64,000 bases of DNA from Solenopsis invicta. Lineage: Eukaryota; Arthropoda; Insecta; Hymenoptera; Formicidae. Location: positions 8,647,685-8,711,684 of the forward strand of contig NC_052672.1 of NCBI RefSeq assembly GCF_016802725.1. Reading direction: 5' to 3'. The translations under genes were made by a program, and so were the position numbers. The notes beneath the pieces were generated by a model. It saw nothing but the letters and a program-made list of their open reading frames with translations, had not been told where the DNA came from and made no database searches. This document shows, piece by piece, positions 62,051 through 64,000 of this stretch (within the stretch, counting starts at the first letter, position 1; the number at the start of each line of letters is the position of its first letter).

Positions 62051-62879
62051 GTTTGAAAAAAACTTTATCACGAAATGTAGGAAGATCATGATTTGAAGAC
62101 GAGATTTTAATTGTGTATACATTTCAATTCCATATTGATTAAAATTTATCAATATATAATAAACATTACACGTAATAAACATGCCAATGTATAACAAACG
62201 TTATTTTTGCACACCTTCTTTGCATAACAGAAAATGATTACGGAAAAAAATATTATAGAAATGAAAAACGTGCGGAAAAGAATGAAATAAAATTCTAGAT
62301 AGCACGGAATATTTATAATAAACATTTATAAATGTTTATTATCATTTATTTTTTAAATATTATAAAAATATTTTATAGATATTTTATATTCACGAAGAAA
62401 AAAAATCATTAAAAATGTTATTAAAATATAGATTATAAGTTTTATACAATATTTATGGTAAGTAAAAAAGTGTTATAAATATTAATAGTAATATCATAAT
62501 TTTAAAAGCTTAAAAAAACTGAAGCTTTTCAATTTTTCCACGGTTTTTTTTCATTCTTTTTTCAAAGAAAGCAAAATATATTGGAAAAATTCTTGTAAGT
62601 GATTTTTCTAAAATAAATTTTTGAAAAAAATTTATCTATAAGCGAGAAAAGCCAGAGAAAAACAGAAAAAACGAGCTTTTTTCCGAACTTTCTTCCGAGC
62701 TTTTAAAATTGTAAACAATATTTATACTTATTTTATAAATATTTTTATGCAAATTTTATGATAAATCTTTAGTATCTTTTCAATTTAAGATCATAAAAAT
62801 ATTAAAGAAATATTTTTGAAAATATTTATAAAATATGCAAATAATTATTACAAAAATTTTGTAAATCTTTATATAATAA

Positions 62880-63461
62880 ATATTGTAAGCTATCTGAAAT
62901 AGTAACGATACAAAAGTTATGAGGCACCATCTAGCGCCTGTTAACAAGGCTCAGTGTGCAGCAGTGTCGATAAAAAAGTATTTTTAAATCTACTTGAAAA
63001 TACGTATGAATTACGGTTTTCTGAAAAACAAAAAATTGACGAAGTAAGTCTGATTAATTTCTTTTCTATTATTTAATTTAAATGATTCTCCAATCGATTG
63101 CGTTTAATCCAGCTGACGTTTAAATCACGTGACGGGATCATGGGAAAAAGGCGGGAAACAGAGCATGATGGCGAGAAGTCGAAGTAGCTGAATGTGGGAA
63201 GTTACAAAGTGATTCTTCGTCGAAATTATACTCTTCGTTGGAATTATATCTTCCTCGGAATTGGAATGTCTTGTTTCTACATCTTTCCCGTTGTTGATCG
63301 CGAGTAGTCGATGTGTCACGAAGATCTAGAGATATCAAACGTTACCGTTTGCACAGACGTAACTTAACCCACAGCGTTCTACACGTGCACTTGATTCACG
63401 TTTATCTTCGTCTTCTCTGTGCACTCTGTGCAGCCAGAAATAAATCAGCGTAGATCGAAAA
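62880..63461 (+). promoter_or_regulatory. Likely promoter and 5' leader region of PRIM2
   Basis: The 580 bp before the PRIM2 start codon change from AT-rich filler to mixed composition, as expected for a promoter and leader. An in-frame stop TAA at 63441-63443 precedes the ATG, supporting that start. CACCATCTAGCGCC at about 62926 resembles insect CTCF-type sites, but only loosely. No TATA box or initiator is convincing. Confidence 0.35.
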
Positions 63462-63615
63462 ATGGATTACAAGACACGTCGGCGTTACACGACCGTTGCG
63501 GACGTACATAGCACCAACAACGATTATCCTCACGACATTCAGATGTACGATGTGTCGCCAGTAGGTGAAATGTCGCTGGAGGAATTTCAAGAGCTAGGAT
63601 TTGACAGGTTGAAAG
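63462..63615 (+). CDS. PRIM2: DNA primase large subunit, first coding exon
   Basis: The large subunit of primase (p58) works with the small catalytic subunit and DNA polymerase alpha in the nucleus to make the RNA-DNA primers that start DNA synthesis. The exon encodes 51 residues beginning MDYKTRRRYTTV and containing YPHDIQMYDVSPV and MSLEEFQELGFDRLK. These match the family's N-terminal signature: Tyr-Pro-His followed by an aromatic-tipped strand, then S-L-x-E-F..L..DR(L/V)K. The ATG context (GAAAAATGG) is good and an in-frame stop precedes it. The exon ends in phase 1 at a consensus donor (AAAG|GTAAG). The bulk of the protein, including the iron-sulfur domain, lies past the window. Confidence 0.85.
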
Positions 63616-63927
63616 GTAAGACGTATTAAAGAGTCTTCTAGAACCCTCTGACCTTTCTGGAGTACGTTCAGATTCAAAATATAATCTTATTTTTGTCTAA
63701 CATTTAGTAAACAATAAAGATATAATGATACCTAGGGACTCTTGGGAGGGAATCTGAATGCATCTCTGTACTTATTTTTATCAATGAATTTTGGCTTAAT
63801 TTTTAATCTTTTTCTAGTTTTAAAAATGAGAAAAAGATAAAGATTAACTCAAACTGAAAACAAAATTAATCTATGTTAGTAGAAATGGATATTAATCACT
63901 AATGTTTACTGATTGACTTTGTTGCAG
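63616..63927 (+). other. PRIM2: PRIM2 intron 1
   Basis: A 312-bp intron with donor GTAAG and acceptor TGACTTTGTTGCAG. An AATCTTTTTCT / AGAAAAAGATAAAGATT inverted repeat at about 63806-63844 is the only structure seen. Confidence 0.8.
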
Positions 63928-64000
63928 CATTACGGTTGATAGAAACGATGAATTGCAGAAGTGATCTGAAAACGCTGGAGGATCGCAAGAAAGCCCTCTG
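63928..64000 (+). CDS. PRIM2: DNA primase large subunit, second coding exon (cut by window end)
   Basis: The first two bases complete an Ala codon split by the intron, and the frame continues LRLIETMNCRSDLKTLEDRK, then KAL to the window edge. The joined sequence FDRLKALRLIETMN fits the conserved helix after the EF..L..DR signature of primase large subunits. The rest of the gene is outside the window. Confidence 0.85.

Larger units (their letters stand above)
38169..63461. other. Large non-coding region between the two genes
   Basis: No exon is certain. It is either a 5' intron of the minus-strand membrane protein gene, intergenic DNA, or both. GC pockets at 39960-40860, 45160-45650, 47050-47920, 50780-51540, 52830-53660 and 61160-61480 hold overlapping open frames on both strands; none has a recognisable product. 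Identified repeats inside are listed separately. Confidence 0.5.

Noticed and set aside
1..64000. CRISPR arrays, operons, bacterial ribosome binding sites, rRNA genes
   Set aside because: None seen; the sequence is eukaryotic and the only short-period repeats are microsatellites.

Overview
The window looks like nuclear DNA of an insect, most likely a hymenopteran and plausibly an ant. It is mostly AT-rich, non-coding sequence with scattered CpG-containing GC pockets, GT-AG introns (one about 9 kb), microsatellites, decayed Tc1/mariner elements and many short foldback (MITE-like) elements. No bacterial-type gene organisation is present, and most long open frames are chance frames in GC pockets or microsatellites. 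The species assignment is an inference from style of sequence, not from a marker gene.

Layout. 1-2030: a Tc1-like transposon remnant rearranged into a large foldback, with a lysine where the third catalytic acidic residue should be, followed by two copies of a roughly 290-bp palindrome-ended repeat. 2030-21820: non-coding, with small repeats, GC pockets and one unexplained 170-codon open frame on the minus strand (4385-4897). 21827-22240: a mariner relic with its catalytic core deleted.

22854-38168 (minus strand): the 3' part of a multi-exon gene, reassembled here from four phase-compatible exons (443 visible residues). It encodes a single-pass membrane protein whose transmembrane segment aligns without gaps to that of FNDC4/FNDC5. 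Its cytoplasmic tail is an array of about nine repeats of 20-25 residues, most carrying an R-x-R-x-x-S motif. The 5' end was not found with certainty. Introns hold several MITEs and a cluster of TAATCGATTA palindromes.

38169-63461: no certain exon; many foldback elements of at least four families and several hairpins. 63462-64000 (plus strand): the first two coding exons of the DNA primase large subunit (PRIM2), running off the end of the window.

The two real genes are unrelated in function: PRIM2 makes the primase/pol-alpha complex that starts DNA synthesis, and the membrane protein is probably a signalling or adhesion protein. The most notable item is the membrane protein with the serine-motif repeat tail; the richest structural signal is the density of MITE families.
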